Part shown: positions 56,501-64,000 of the stretch, in pieces
Layout: each line of letters opens with the position of its first letter
How positions within the stretch are numbered: the first letter of the stretch is position 1
NCBI RefSeq assembly: GCF_033096445.1
Contig: NZ_AP028155.1
Span: 811,880-875,879, forward strand
Reading direction: 5' to 3'
Length of the DNA stretch: 64,000 bases
DNA from: Butyricimonas faecihominis
GTDB taxonomy: Bacteria > Bacteroidota > Bacteroidia > Bacteroidales > Marinifilaceae
Translations under genes and position numbers: made by a program
Notes under the pieces: model-generated
The model's database searches: none
What the model saw: only the letters and a program-made list of their open reading frames with translations
Told to the model about the DNA's origin: nothing

Positions 56501-56705
56501 GCTCTTCCAACGGAGCTATCACGCTGTTTAGCACCGTTTCCGCGTTTGCTCCGGTGTAAGACGTGCTTACCCGAACGGTAGGGGGGGCGATGTCCGGGTA
56601 TTGCGTGACGGGGATGGAAACCAACCCCAGAATACCCAAGATCACGATGATAATGGAAATCACCGTGGAGAGAACGGGACGTTTAATAAAATTATCTAAT
56701 TTCAT
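53532..56705 (-). CDS. RND efflux pump, HAE1 family
   Basis: A 1057-residue inner-membrane pump with 12 membrane helices and two large periplasmic loops, as in AcrB/MexB. Family landmarks include the start FIKRPVLSTVISIIIVILG, the proton-relay acidic pair in LAIAIVVDDAIVVVEAV, GFSMNLLTLCALVLAI and the C-terminal ARLRPILMTSLAMVIGLLP. It uses the proton gradient to expel hydrophobic and amphiphilic compounds. It lies 40 bp after the adaptor gene and 6 bp before the channel gene. Confidence 0.94.
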   Translation of the reverse strand: MKLDNFIKRPVLSTVISIIIVILGILGLVSIPVTQYPDIAPPTVRVSTSYTGANAETVLNSVIAPLEEQINGVENMMYMTSTATNTGDASIEVYFKQGTDPDMAAVNVQNRVAKAQGFLPAEVTQVGVITSKRQTSMLLGFTVYSTDDRFDQTFLQNYMKINLIPQIQRVPGVGDVMAFGADYSMRIWLKPDVMAQYKLMPSDITAALAEQNIEAAPGQFGESGDQSFQYIMKYKGRLQTTEEFEDIIIRATSDGEILRLKDVARIELGGLSYGYSNNANGHPGVTSMIFQTAGSNATQIIKDIEALLEDVSKDFPPGVEYSILLSANDFLYASIHEVLKTLIEAFILVFLVVFIFLQDFRSTLIPAIAIPVALIGTFFVLYLIGFSMNLLTLCALVLAIAIVVDDAIVVVEAVHAKLDQGYKSPLKASIDAMSEISGAIVSITLVMMAVFIPVSFITGTSGTFYRQFGLTMAVSIGLSAINALTLSPALCAIFLKPHDKSEDHKKKGLINRFHAAFNAAYDVTLNKYKKGINFFINHKVITFVTVVASMVVLVFLMQKTPTGLVPNEDTGTFFVIVDLPPATSLETTQIALAQVDSLIANNPAVSDRTEIAGYSFIAGQGSSYGTFICRLKPWDERSKGQDVNSVIGQLYMQTQGLIKDARVLLFAPPMIPGYSLTNGFEFNLQDKTGGDLNEFFNITQNFLEKLNARPEIAAARTSFNPNYPQYMVDIDVAKCKEAGLSPNVLLSALQGYYGGLYASNFNRFGKLYRVMIQADANFRANPETLNQIMVRNGNEMAPITQFVTLRKVYGPDNIKRFNMFTAISVNGSPADGYSSGQAIKAIEEVAAETLPTGFGYEFSGMTREEQSASGSTTALIFVLCLVFVYLLLSAQYESYILPLVVILSVPFGLMGSFIFAQFMGVENNIYMQIALIMLIGLLAKNAILITEFALERRQSGMSIVSAAVLGASARLRPILMTSLAMVIGLLPMMFASGVGANGNSTLGSGAIGGMLIGMICQIFTVPAMFVAFQYLQEKIKPIEWHDTDNTELESEIEQYTK

Positions 56706-56745
56706 AATCTTAATTCATTCAAAGTCATTTGTTCATGTTCTTCCA

Positions 56746-57921
56746 TTATCGGGCGATTGCCTGTTGGCGTTTGGCTGCCGATTCAGCCGGGGTGATTGCT
56801 TTGATGGACATACCGTCTCTCACGGATGTTCCCACTCCTTCAACCACGATGCGGTCCCCGATGTTTAGCCCGGAGGTGACAACATAGTTTTTCCCGTCGT
56901 TAATGGGTAGTATGGTGATCTCTCGGGTTTTTACAACAGAACTGTCTGTTACAACGAAAGCGAATTTCTTATCTTGGATTTCCGAAGTTGCCTTTTGGGG
57001 AATAATGATTGCGTTGTCTGATTCCTCCGGCAACAGGATAACTCCTGATCCACCGCTACGCAAGATCCCGTTCGGGTTAGGGAAGGTGGCACGCACGCTG
57101 GCAGAACCCGTCGTTTGATCAATTACCCCGCTTAACGTTTCTATCTTGCCTTTTTCGGAATAGATTGAGCCGTCAACCAATTGTAATTCCACTGCCGGCA
57201 TCTGGTTTAATACTCCTTGGGTAGCCCCGTTGCTTTGACGGGTTAGTTTGAGAAGGTCTTTCTCGTTCATGGAGAAATAAACGAACATCTTGGAATTGTC
57301 TGATACCGTGGTTAACGGTGTTGCCATACTGGGGCTAACGAGACTACCGACACGATAGGGTATCTTTCCGATAACTCCATCCGCGGGGCTGGAAACTTGC
57401 GTGTAGGACAGGTTTTTTTCAGCGTTGATTAACTGGGCTTCAGCTTGGGCCAAATTAGCTTTCTGTTGTGCTAATGTGTTTTCTGCCGTTTGTAATTCGT
57501 ACTGGCTGATAATGTTTTTTTGCGCCAGCATTTTTTTATTCTCGGCGGTGAGCGCCGCTGTTGCAACTCCTGCTTCTGCAACCTTAACAGCTGCACGGGC
57601 CACGTTCACGGCTTCCTCGTATTGTACGGGGTCAATAACAAACAGCGTTTGACCTTTCTTTACTACCGAACCCTCATCCACGCATAACTTCGTGATGAAT
57701 CCACTCACGTTCGGACGAATCTCAACGTCCTGACATCCCTTGATTGTTGCCGGATAAGAATTATTCAACTTTGATACGCTGGGCTCAATCGTGATGACTG
57801 CATATTCAGGAACTCCCGCTTGGTGTCCTGCCTGCTTGTTTTCGCAGGCAAAAAGAGCAGTTCCTAACATAATAACAATCAATCTTTGAGACAAAATAAT
57901 CATTGACTTTTTAATTTTCAT
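56746..57921 (-). CDS. RND efflux periplasmic adaptor (membrane fusion protein)
   Basis: A 391-residue lipoprotein (LFAC, Cys26) of the AcrA/MexA class. The lipoyl-like halves VSGFITKLCVDEGSVVKKGQ and SSPADGVIGKIPYRVGSLV enclose an alpha-helical hairpin (about 95-165). The beta-barrel and membrane-proximal parts follow. It links pump and outer-membrane channel. It is the first gene of the efflux operon, divergent from a Crp/Fnr-type regulator, with a CGCCTT/AAGGCG hairpin in the leader at 57965-57980. Confidence 0.93.
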   Translation of the reverse strand: MKIKKSMIILSQRLIVIMLGTALFACENKQAGHQAGVPEYAVITIEPSVSKLNNSYPATIKGCQDVEIRPNVSGFITKLCVDEGSVVKKGQTLFVIDPVQYEEAVNVARAAVKVAEAGVATAALTAENKKMLAQKNIISQYELQTAENTLAQQKANLAQAEAQLINAEKNLSYTQVSSPADGVIGKIPYRVGSLVSPSMATPLTTVSDNSKMFVYFSMNEKDLLKLTRQSNGATQGVLNQMPAVELQLVDGSIYSEKGKIETLSGVIDQTTGSASVRATFPNPNGILRSGGSGVILLPEESDNAIIIPQKATSEIQDKKFAFVVTDSSVVKTREITILPINDGKNYVVTSGLNIGDRIVVEGVGTSVRDGMSIKAITPAESAAKRQQAIAR

Positions 57922-57964
57922 ATGCTAGATTTTAATTAATTGTATTCGTGTATAACTTTAAAAA

Positions 57965-57980
57965 CGCCTTATAAAAGGCG
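57965..57980. promoter_or_regulatory. Short dyad between the efflux operon and its regulator
   Basis: CGCCTT ATAA AAGGCG, a perfect dyad 44 bp before the adaptor start. GGTATACC, an 8-bp palindrome, lies about 15-20 bp further upstream. Either could be an operator or a leader hairpin. Confidence 0.35.
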
Positions 57981-58101
57981 ACACAGAGTCGAATAGACAA
58001 AAGGTATACCAAAATTGTAAATAGAAATGTAGATTTTATTTCTTTTATAGAAAAATTATACATGTGAGCAGTTAATTTTAAGTTTCTGCTCAATTTTACA
58101 T

Positions 58102-58109
58102 TATCTTTG
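58102..58109 (+). promoter_or_regulatory. -7 element of the Crp/Fnr-type regulator gene
   Basis: TATCTTTG, 17 bp before ATG 58127. The -33 region is T-rich but has no exact TTTG. Confidence 0.55.
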
Positions 58110-58126
58110 CCGAAAAGGTTTGGATC

Positions 58127-58693
58127 ATGGAGGTTTTTATAAAGAAAATAAGGGAGGCTTACCCGTTATCGGATGAAACCGTTCGTTTATTGTTCGGTCA
58201 CACGGAAAGAGTTGTTCTTCCTAAAGGAGAATTATTGATGCGGGAGGGAACGGTTGCAAAATATACTTATTTTGTAATAAAAGGATTTGCCCGAGGATTT
58301 TTCCATAAGGAGGATAAGGATATTACGATCTGGTTTGCCTCCGAGGGTATGTCCCTTTTGTCCATGAACGGGTATATGTTTTCAACTGCCGGGTACGAGA
58401 ACGTGGAGCTGCTGGAAGAATGTGACCTGTTGAAAATATCAAACGAAACATTAAATCGTTTATTTGATTCCAATATTGAACTGGCAAATTGGGGACGACG
58501 GATGTCTGACGGGATTATATTGAAATTCGAGAAATTATTCATGGAACGTTATTTCATGTCGGCCTCGGAACGTTATCATTTATTGGTTGAACGGGAACCG
58601 GAAATTCTTAAGAAGGTTCCACTTCGTCATATCGCATCATTTTTGGGAATTTCTCAAGTGTCGTTAAGTAGGATCAGGGCGGGAATTCAGTAA
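58127..58693 (+). CDS. Crp/Fnr-type transcription regulator
   Basis: A 188-residue regulator with a cyclic-nucleotide-binding-like domain (about 20-125, LPKGELLMREGTVAKYTYFV) and a short C-terminal helix-turn-helix (LRHIASFLGISQVSLSRIR). Such proteins are common in Bacteroidota and their ligands are mostly unknown. It is divergent from the RND efflux operon, with 205 bp between them, so control of the efflux genes is the simplest guess. Confidence 0.88.
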   Translation: MEVFIKKIREAYPLSDETVRLLFGHTERVVLPKGELLMREGTVAKYTYFVIKGFARGFFHKEDKDITIWFASEGMSLLSMNGYMFSTAGYENVELLEECDLLKISNETLNRLFDSNIELANWGRRMSDGIILKFEKLFMERYFMSASERYHLLVEREPEILKKVPLRHIASFLGISQVSLSRIRAGIQ

Positions 58694-58840
58694 TTTTAGA
58701 TTTTAAATTCTGATTGTACAAATCCAATGTTTCTTAATTTTATCATGTTTTGACTCGATACTATTTTTTACATATGTAAATTGAAAAGTCGGGAATTTTA
58801 CAGACCTTTGGGGCCGTTAATTTAAAAAGCAGAAAATAAA

Positions 58841-59764
58841 ATGCGGCAGTTGAAAGGTGTATTATTAGCGATGATTTCATCATCCACGTTCGGGTTGATT
58901 CCATTGTTTGCCCTTCCGGCAATGCAAGAGGGGGTGGGATTGGACTCCGTATTGTTTTATCGTTTTGCCATTTCCGCGGTGGTCGTGGGTGCCTATTTGC
59001 TTTTACGGCGTGTGGATCTTCGGATAACTTTAAAGGAGTTTGGAACGATGTTCCTGTTAGGAGGAGCGTATGCCTCTACTTCACTTTTTCTGACAGCATC
59101 TTACCTGTACATTCCTAGTGGGGTGGCCACAACGATTCATTTTCTTTATCCGGTGTTGGTTACCGCTATCATGATTGCTTTTTTCAAAGATAAAATATCA
59201 CTCTCGGTAATCATTGCCACGGTACTGGCTATTCTGGGAGTCTATTTATTAAGCAGTGGTGAAGGGGAAGGAGTGACGAGTTTGAAAGGACTTTTCATGG
59301 TACTGTCGACCGTGGTGACTTATGCCATATATATCGTCGGGGTAAATAAATCCTGTATACAGCACATGGATGGATTAAAAATGACCTTTTATATGTTATT
59401 TTGTTGTACAATCATCTTTGGAGCCAACATTCTGTTAAAAGGGCAGGGATTGGATATGATGCCGAATGCGAATGCCGTGGTGCATATCTTTTTGCTGTCT
59501 TTAATCCCAACTCTTGTGTCCGATTTAACGTTAATATTGGCAATACAACACGTGGGATCAACCACGGCTGCTATAATGGGGTGTATGGAACCCTTGACGG
59601 CAGTAAGTATGGGAGTTTTGTTTTTGGGAGAACGTTTCGGGTTGGGGCAGATACTGGGAGTTGTTATCGTGCTGGTAGCCGTGTTCATCGTGATCCTGTC
59701 CAGTCATCCGGGACATTTTTCTATGAAACGTTTGATCCCGGCATTTATGAAAATAAGAAAATAA
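58841..59764 (+). CDS. EamA/DMT family transporter
   Basis: A 307-residue membrane protein with ten helices in two EamA repeats (about 5-140 and 155-290). The second-repeat end has GCMEPLTAVSMGVLFLGERF, typical of the family. DMT transporters export metabolites such as amino acids or take up nutrients; the substrate cannot be predicted. The GNAT gene follows after 17 bp and is probably co-transcribed. Confidence 0.88.
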   Translation: MRQLKGVLLAMISSSTFGLIPLFALPAMQEGVGLDSVLFYRFAISAVVVGAYLLLRRVDLRITLKEFGTMFLLGGAYASTSLFLTASYLYIPSGVATTIHFLYPVLVTAIMIAFFKDKISLSVIIATVLAILGVYLLSSGEGEGVTSLKGLFMVLSTVVTYAIYIVGVNKSCIQHMDGLKMTFYMLFCCTIIFGANILLKGQGLDMMPNANAVVHIFLLSLIPTLVSDLTLILAIQHVGSTTAAIMGCMEPLTAVSMGVLFLGERFGLGQILGVVIVLVAVFIVILSSHPGHFSMKRLIPAFMKIRK

Positions 59765-59781
59765 AATTAAAGATTCGTGTT

Positions 59782-60309
59782 ATGGTAAATTTGATTAGAA
59801 TAACGGAGCCGACAGATATTCGTTTACAAAAACTTATCCCACTCTATAAGGAGGCTTTCCCGGAAGAGGAGAGGCGAAATATCAAGCAATTGGAACGGTT
59901 GATTCGAGAAAAAACAGAGATGCATTTTAATGCCATAGAGACGGATGGTGTTTTGGCCGGTTTATTTATCTACTGGGATATGCGGGATTTTTATTACCTT
60001 GAACATTTAGCCGTTTTCACCCCAATGCGTAATCTGAAAGTCGGGCAACAGGTGTTGGATTATATCGCGGAACATTTAGACGATACGCGATTGTTGGAAG
60101 TGGAACCGACCACGGATGAGATGACCACTCGCCGGGTGAATTACTATCGTCGTAACGGGTATGAGATTCTCGACAAGACGTACATGCAACCTTCTTACGA
60201 TGAAGACATTGAAGTCGGTAATCTTTGGATTATGGGGAACCGGAAATCCGATCGTTTACAGGAGTTCATAGAGCGGATAAAACAGGTGGCTTATAGGGAA
60301 AATCGATAA
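59782..60309 (+). CDS. GNAT family N-acetyltransferase
   Basis: A 175-residue acetyltransferase. The core is in FYYLEHLAVFTPMRNLKVGQ and QQVLDYIAEHLDD, followed by VNYYRRNGYEILDKTYMQPSY. The acetyl-CoA loop (MRNLKVGQQVL) fits R/Q-x-x-G-x-G/A only partly. The open frame extends back to 59401 inside the transporter gene; ATG 59782 gives the correct N-terminus. The substrate is unknown. Confidence 0.82.
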   Translation: MVNLIRITEPTDIRLQKLIPLYKEAFPEEERRNIKQLERLIREKTEMHFNAIETDGVLAGLFIYWDMRDFYYLEHLAVFTPMRNLKVGQQVLDYIAEHLDDTRLLEVEPTTDEMTTRRVNYYRRNGYEILDKTYMQPSYDEDIEVGNLWIMGNRKSDRLQEFIERIKQVAYRENR

Positions 60310-60395
60310 TAATGAAACTTTCTTTAGGCGTGCTACTTATTTAATGATAACCTACACTTTCGCTAAAGTTAAACTATCCTTTCCTTTGATCACGA

Positions 60396-60453
60396 ACATA
60401 GCATGAACACATCAAGTACATAGCATGAACATTGGTGTATGTATATGCTATGT
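60396..60453. repeat. ACATAGCATGAACA direct repeat with an inverted third copy
   Basis: ACATAGCATGAACA occurs at 60396-60409 and 60418-60431 (22-bp period), and TATGCTATGT on the same strand at 60444-60453 is the inverse of its first part. It lies in the 269-bp gap before the second tRNA-fMet. No gene is seen in this gap. Confidence 0.6.
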
Positions 60454-60541
60454 TAGTGTCGTGTCTGTATTCCCTTGGTGTTTTAGTGTAAGGATAGAGA
60501 AGGGGCGGCTGAAAATTAAGTTTACTATAAGGGGAGGGAGG

Positions 60542-60574
60542 AAAAAAGATAAGGATCGATTTCTCGATCCTTAT
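60542..60574 (-). terminator. Terminator of the second tRNA-fMet gene
   Basis: On the minus strand, an 11-bp perfect stem ATAAGGATCGA / TCGATCCTTAT with a 4-nt loop, followed by CTTTTTTC. It shares the GGATCGA stem with the first copy's terminator. Confidence 0.85.
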
Positions 60575-60578
60575 TTTG

Positions 60579-60651
<73 letters not shown>

Positions 60652-60684
60652 ATATTAGTCAAAACATCTTCTGTTTTGCGTCTG

Positions 60685-60716
60685 CAAAGATAGTACATAT
60701 TTATCGTGTATGCAAG
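60685..60716 (-). promoter_or_regulatory. Promoter of the second tRNA-fMet
   Basis: Read on the minus strand: CTTG, 20 nt, TATCTTTG. The region from -7 to the tRNA (TATCTTTGCA, then CGCAAAAC) matches that of the first copy. Confidence 0.65.
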
Positions 60717-60763
60717 TATTTCCTTCTTTTTTTAGAATAAATAAAATTAGTTGTCATGAAAGG

Positions 60764-60799
60764 AAAGAAAAACGGGAGCAACCATCGTTACTCCCGTTT
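60764..60799 (-). terminator. Terminator of transketolase
   Basis: On the minus strand, stem AAACGGGAG / CTCCCGTTT with an inner AAC/GTT pair, followed by TTCTTTCC. Confidence 0.75.
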
Positions 60800-60820
60800 G
60801 ATATTTAGCGTGTTAGAAAA

Positions 60821-62851
60821 TTACTTTCCTAACATTTCACATACTTCGTTGAATACACATTCTCCGGTGAATCCGAATTTCTCATCCAATACTTTGGCAG
60901 GGGCTGAGTATCCGAAGTGGTTTACACCGTGAATACGGCCATTGCAACCAACCAAACCTTCCAAGGTAACAGATAAACCTGCTGTCAGTCCGTATTTCGG
61001 TTTGTTAGCCGGGATAACTTGTTCTTGGTATGCTTGTGGCTGGTGACGGAACAAACCTTCAGAGATCACGGACACGATCTGTGCGGTGATTCCTTTCCGT
61101 TCCTGAAGAAGTTTGGCTCCTTCCACCAAAGTAGAAACTTCAGAACCGGAAGCAACTAACACGACATCCGGGTTCTCTCCGGTTTTGCATACCACGTAAG
61201 CACCTTTTTCCGCTTGTAAAGCCTCGTCATAACGATCTGTTCCCGGAAGATCCGTGATGTTTTGTCTGGACAGGATCAAAGCGGTAGGGGTGGAGGTGTT
61301 TTCCATTGCCATCTTCCAAGCAACGGAAGTCTCGGCTGCATCGGCAGGACGCAAAGCCAACAAACTCATCTTTCCGGAATGATTCTCTAATTTCTCCATC
61401 AAACGCAATTGGGCTTCATGTTCGATCGGTTGGTGAGTCGGTCCGTCTTCTCCCACGCGGAAGGCATCGTGAGACCAAACGTATTTCACCGGAACTTCCA
61501 TCAACGCAGCCAAACGTACGGCAGGTTTCATGTAGTCGGAGAACACGAAAAAGGTTCCGCAAGCCACGAAGATACCCCCGTGAAGAGCGATACCGTTACA
61601 GATTACAGCCATGGTCAACTCTGCAACTCCGGCTTGGAAGAATGCCCCGCTGAAATCTCCTTTCACGAGGTTGCGGGCTCCACCTTTGATAAATCCGTCG
61701 GTCTTGTCAGAATTACTCAAGTCGGCAGAAGAAACGATCATGTTCTCTACCTGTTGAGCCAAGGCTACCAGCACGTCAGCCGAGGCGGCACGTGTGGCAA
61801 TGTTTGCTTTATGTTGAATTGCTTTATAGTCAATTTCGGGAGCTTTACCGGATAAGAATTTGTGCAGTTTGGCTGCTAATTCCGGGTTTGCTTTTTCCCA
61901 AGCTGCCTGCTCTGCTTTTTTAGCTTTGGCGTAAGCCCGTTTTTCATCAAGTACTTTAGCGTAGAACTCGGCTACTTCCGGGAAGATCGTGAAGGGGTTT
62001 TGCGGATCGCCACCCAAGTTTTCAATCGTCTTTTCGATAGAAGCCCCGGCCCCGGTTAAGGGTTGTCCGTGAGTGGAAACTTTGTCGGAGAAATCTTCCC
62101 CGTTAGCACCCATGGCACCTTTACCCATCAAGGTTTTACCGATAATCAATGTCGGACGTTCTTTTTCGGCATTGGCGGCTTGTAATGCTTTGATGATCTC
62201 GTCAGCGTTGTTCCCGTTGATCGTGATCACGTTCCAGCCCCAAGCCTGATATTTGGCCGCGGTATCCTCGTGAGTTACTTCATTTACACGGGTAGATAAC
62301 TGCACTTCGTTTGCATCATAGAACATGATCAGGTTGGATAATCCCAATGTTCCGGCAATACGTCCGGCTCCTTGTGAAATCTCTTCCTGTATGCCACCGT
62401 CAGAGATAAAAGCGTACGTTTTGTGGGCCATCCATTCTCCGAAACGAGCTACCAGAAAACGCTCTGCTATAGCAGCTCCGACAGCCATGGCATGACCTTG
62501 ACCGAGAGGACCGGAGGTGTTTTCCACGCCTCGTTTGAAGTCCACCTCCGGGTGTCCGGGGGTTACACTTCCCCATTGACGGAAGTTTTTCAAGTCTTCC
62601 ATGCTATACGTGCCGATCAGGCTCAACATAGAATACAACATCGGGGACATATGTCCGGGGTCAAGGAAGAAACGGTCCCGGTTTGCCCATGTCATATCAT
62701 CCGGATCGAAATTCAAGAATTGAGAATACAACACGTTAATGTAATCAGCGCCACCCATTGCACCTCCCGGATGCCCTGATTTGGCTTTTTCAACCATAGA
62801 AGCTGAAAGGATGCGGATGTTGTCCGCTGCTCGATTAAGGATCTTATCCAT
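60821..62851 (-). CDS. tkt: Transketolase
   Basis: A 676-residue thiamine-diphosphate enzyme of the pentose phosphate pathway that moves two-carbon units between sugar phosphates. It has the full set of domains: N-terminal TPP domain with SGHPGGAMGGADY near the start and the SDGGIQEEIS cofactor motif, pyrimidine-binding domain with HDAFRVGEDGPTHQPIEH (about 470-490), and the C-terminal transketolase domain. The SDGG variant of the usual GDG motif is, as far as I recall, normal for this phylum. It has a good promoter and a terminator and is transcribed alone. Confidence 0.95.
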   Translation of the reverse strand: MDKILNRAADNIRILSASMVEKAKSGHPGGAMGGADYINVLYSQFLNFDPDDMTWANRDRFFLDPGHMSPMLYSMLSLIGTYSMEDLKNFRQWGSVTPGHPEVDFKRGVENTSGPLGQGHAMAVGAAIAERFLVARFGEWMAHKTYAFISDGGIQEEISQGAGRIAGTLGLSNLIMFYDANEVQLSTRVNEVTHEDTAAKYQAWGWNVITINGNNADEIIKALQAANAEKERPTLIIGKTLMGKGAMGANGEDFSDKVSTHGQPLTGAGASIEKTIENLGGDPQNPFTIFPEVAEFYAKVLDEKRAYAKAKKAEQAAWEKANPELAAKLHKFLSGKAPEIDYKAIQHKANIATRAASADVLVALAQQVENMIVSSADLSNSDKTDGFIKGGARNLVKGDFSGAFFQAGVAELTMAVICNGIALHGGIFVACGTFFVFSDYMKPAVRLAALMEVPVKYVWSHDAFRVGEDGPTHQPIEHEAQLRLMEKLENHSGKMSLLALRPADAAETSVAWKMAMENTSTPTALILSRQNITDLPGTDRYDEALQAEKGAYVVCKTGENPDVVLVASGSEVSTLVEGAKLLQERKGITAQIVSVISEGLFRHQPQAYQEQVIPANKPKYGLTAGLSVTLEGLVGCNGRIHGVNHFGYSAPAKVLDEKFGFTGECVFNEVCEMLGK

Positions 62852-62887
62852 GCCTATATTTTTTTGATGAAAATTTTAAATTTTCGG

Positions 62888-62918
62888 CAAAGGTATGCTT
62901 TTCTGTCGGGAAATCAAA
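62888..62918 (-). promoter_or_regulatory. Promoter of transketolase
   Basis: Read on the minus strand: TTTG (62918-62915), 19 nt, TACCTTTG (62895-62888), about 37 bp before the start codon. Confidence 0.75.
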
Positions 62919-62961
62919 GTATCTAAAAATTAAAAGCGTGATGGGTATGTCGATCATGAAT

Positions 62962-64000
62962 CTACACCGTTTTTTCCCGGTTACAGGCCGTGATCAGTAG
63001 GGAAGTTGTTGCTAACACGCTGCCGATTCCCGCGACTCCGGCCCATCCGAACCAATGCCAGCAGGTTCCGGCAAGAAAGGTCCCCAAGGAGCCTCCGATG
63101 AAATAGGTCGTCATAAAGATCGTGTTTACCCGGTTGGAGGCGGAAGGGCAAAGTTCGAACAAAGAGGTCTGGTTACTGATCTGGATACATTGCATCCCGA
63201 TGTCAATCAGGATGATGCCTGCAATAATGGCAATGTACGAGTTTTGTCCGGTATAAAGGATTGACCAAGAGAGGAGAATTAACCCGCAACCGATGAAGTT
63301 AAAACGTTGGACACCCACTTGTTTCACGTATTTTCCGACAAGTGAGGCAGATAAGGCCCCGGCAATACCACATAATCCTAACATCCCGATAATATTACTC
63401 CCGGCATGAAAGGGAGTTTGTCCCATTTTGAATGCCAGACAGGACCATAGCGTTAGAAATGAACCGAAACATAAACCGGCACGAATAGGGTAGAGGCGCA
63501 CTTGCGGATAGGTTTTCAATAACGAGAAGAGGGATTTCATCAGTTCGCTGTATTTACCTTGGAAATTAGGTTGAATATCCGGTAGGACTTTCATAACTAC
63601 CACAGAGCAGAGTAACATGAGAACGGCTGCAATATAGTACATTTCTCTCCACCCGAATATTTCTCCCACAAGCCCGCTGACTACCCGTGAGGCCAGAATT
63701 CCGGTTAAAAGCCCCGACACCACGATTCCCACGTTACGCCCCTTGTGTTCGGGTCGGGAGAATTGTGAGGCTATCGGGATAAAGATTTGCGGGACCATGG
63801 AACAGATACCTGTCACTAGTGAGGCTCCTAGAATTACGTTGATCGAGGGGGCCATGGCTATGGTTAAAAGGGAGAGGATCAGTAGGGAAAAGTTGATAAT
63901 GATGATCTTTTTCCGTTGAAACAAGTCTCCCAATGGAACGATAAAGAGTAATCCTATCGCGTACCCGATCTGGGTTATCATGGCAATCAAGTTGGTATGA
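62962..64000 (-). CDS. MFS transporter (5' end outside window)
   Basis: C-terminal ~345 residues of a major facilitator superfamily permease. About ten of the usual twelve helices are present. The loop between helices 2 and 3 is visible as PLGDLFQRKKIIIINF, matching the family signature GxLaDrxGrkk only loosely. The frame is open to the edge (H-T-N-L before the first listed Met), so the first helices lie outside. Proteins of this layout in Bacteroidota are usually described as drug or sugar exporters; no substrate can be read from the sequence. Confidence 0.85.
   Translation of the reverse strand, partial: HTNLIAMITQIGYAIGLLFIVPLGDLFQRKKIIIINFSLLILSLLTIAMAPSINVILGASLVTGICSMVPQIFIPIASQFSRPEHKGRNVGIVVSGLLTGILASRVVSGLVGEIFGWREMYYIAAVLMLLCSVVVMKVLPDIQPNFQGKYSELMKSLFSLLKTYPQVRLYPIRAGLCFGSFLTLWSCLAFKMGQTPFHAGSNIIGMLGLCGIAGALSASLVGKYVKQVGVQRFNFIGCGLILLSWSILYTGQNSYIAIIAGIILIDIGMQCIQISNQTSLFELCPSASNRVNTIFMTTYFIGGSLGTFLAGTCWHWFGWAGVAGIGSVLATTSLLITACNREKTV

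Noticed and set aside
59401-59781. N-terminal extension of the GNAT protein
   Set aside because: It overlaps the transporter gene in another frame and has no acetyltransferase-like sequence.
60821-62851. Transketolase with a lost cofactor motif (SDGG for GDG)
   Set aside because: This variant is, as far as I recall, usual in this phylum and the rest of the enzyme is intact.

Overview
The window is chromosomal DNA of a member of the Bacteroidota, most likely order Bacteroidales. The evidence is the TTTG / TAnnTTTG promoters, the two ECF sigma–FecR–SusC/SusD systems, the GldA/GldFG-type ABC proteins and the Bacteroidales-only families (DUF5723, DUF4843, PKD-like, DUF5117-type zincins). The mix resembles Odoribacteraceae (Butyricimonas/Odoribacter), but that is a guess from gene content. 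Both ends cut a gene: a UvrD/AddA-type helicase-nuclease on the left and an MFS transporter on the right.

Layout. 1-8.6 kb is mostly housekeeping: helicase-nuclease, a DUF5723 outer-membrane protein, initiator tRNA-Met, a frameshifted LruC-type lipoprotein, ribosomal protein S1 and RNase Z. 8.9-24.8 kb is accessory locus A: ECF sigma factor, FecR anti-sigma, SusC with an STN signalling domain, SusD, then four secreted proteins that look like a peptide-processing set. These are a lipoprotein resembling the Peptidase_Mx1 family without its zinc ligands, an intact DUF5117-type zincin, a second zincin that has lost its HExxH motif, and a thioredoxin–S9 peptidase fusion. 24.9-40.5 kb is accessory locus B: a GldA-like ATPase, two tandem GldF-GldG fusions, FecR, STN-SusC, SusD, a DUF4843 lipoprotein, a PKD-like lipoprotein and, at the far end, an ECF sigma factor. 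Three places in locus B share a motif (AGTACC/AATACC, 14 nt, GTATTCT/GTATTTT) that could be the promoter of this sigma factor.

41-43.3 kb is a type II restriction-modification pair with an intact cytosine-C5 methyltransferase and a frameshifted restriction endonuclease. 43.3-52 kb holds two single genes, an osmoprotectant (OpuC-type) ABC importer operon headed by a porin-like protein, DUF5996, DUF3795, a small membrane protein and LpxA. 52-58.7 kb is an RND tripartite efflux operon with a divergent Crp/Fnr-type regulator. 58.8-64 kb has a DMT transporter, a GNAT acetyltransferase, a second identical initiator tRNA-Met on the opposite strand, transketolase and the MFS transporter.

How the genes fit together. 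In loci A and B a substrate-loaded SusC/SusD transporter would signal through its STN domain to FecR, releasing the sigma factor. In locus A the secreted peptidases suggest peptides or proteins as substrate; in locus B the substrate is unknown and the ABC/GldFG genes suggest a linked membrane or export function. The two initiator tRNA genes lie about 56 kb apart in inverted orientation, each with its own promoter and terminator. No CRISPR array, insertion sequence, integrase or rRNA was seen.
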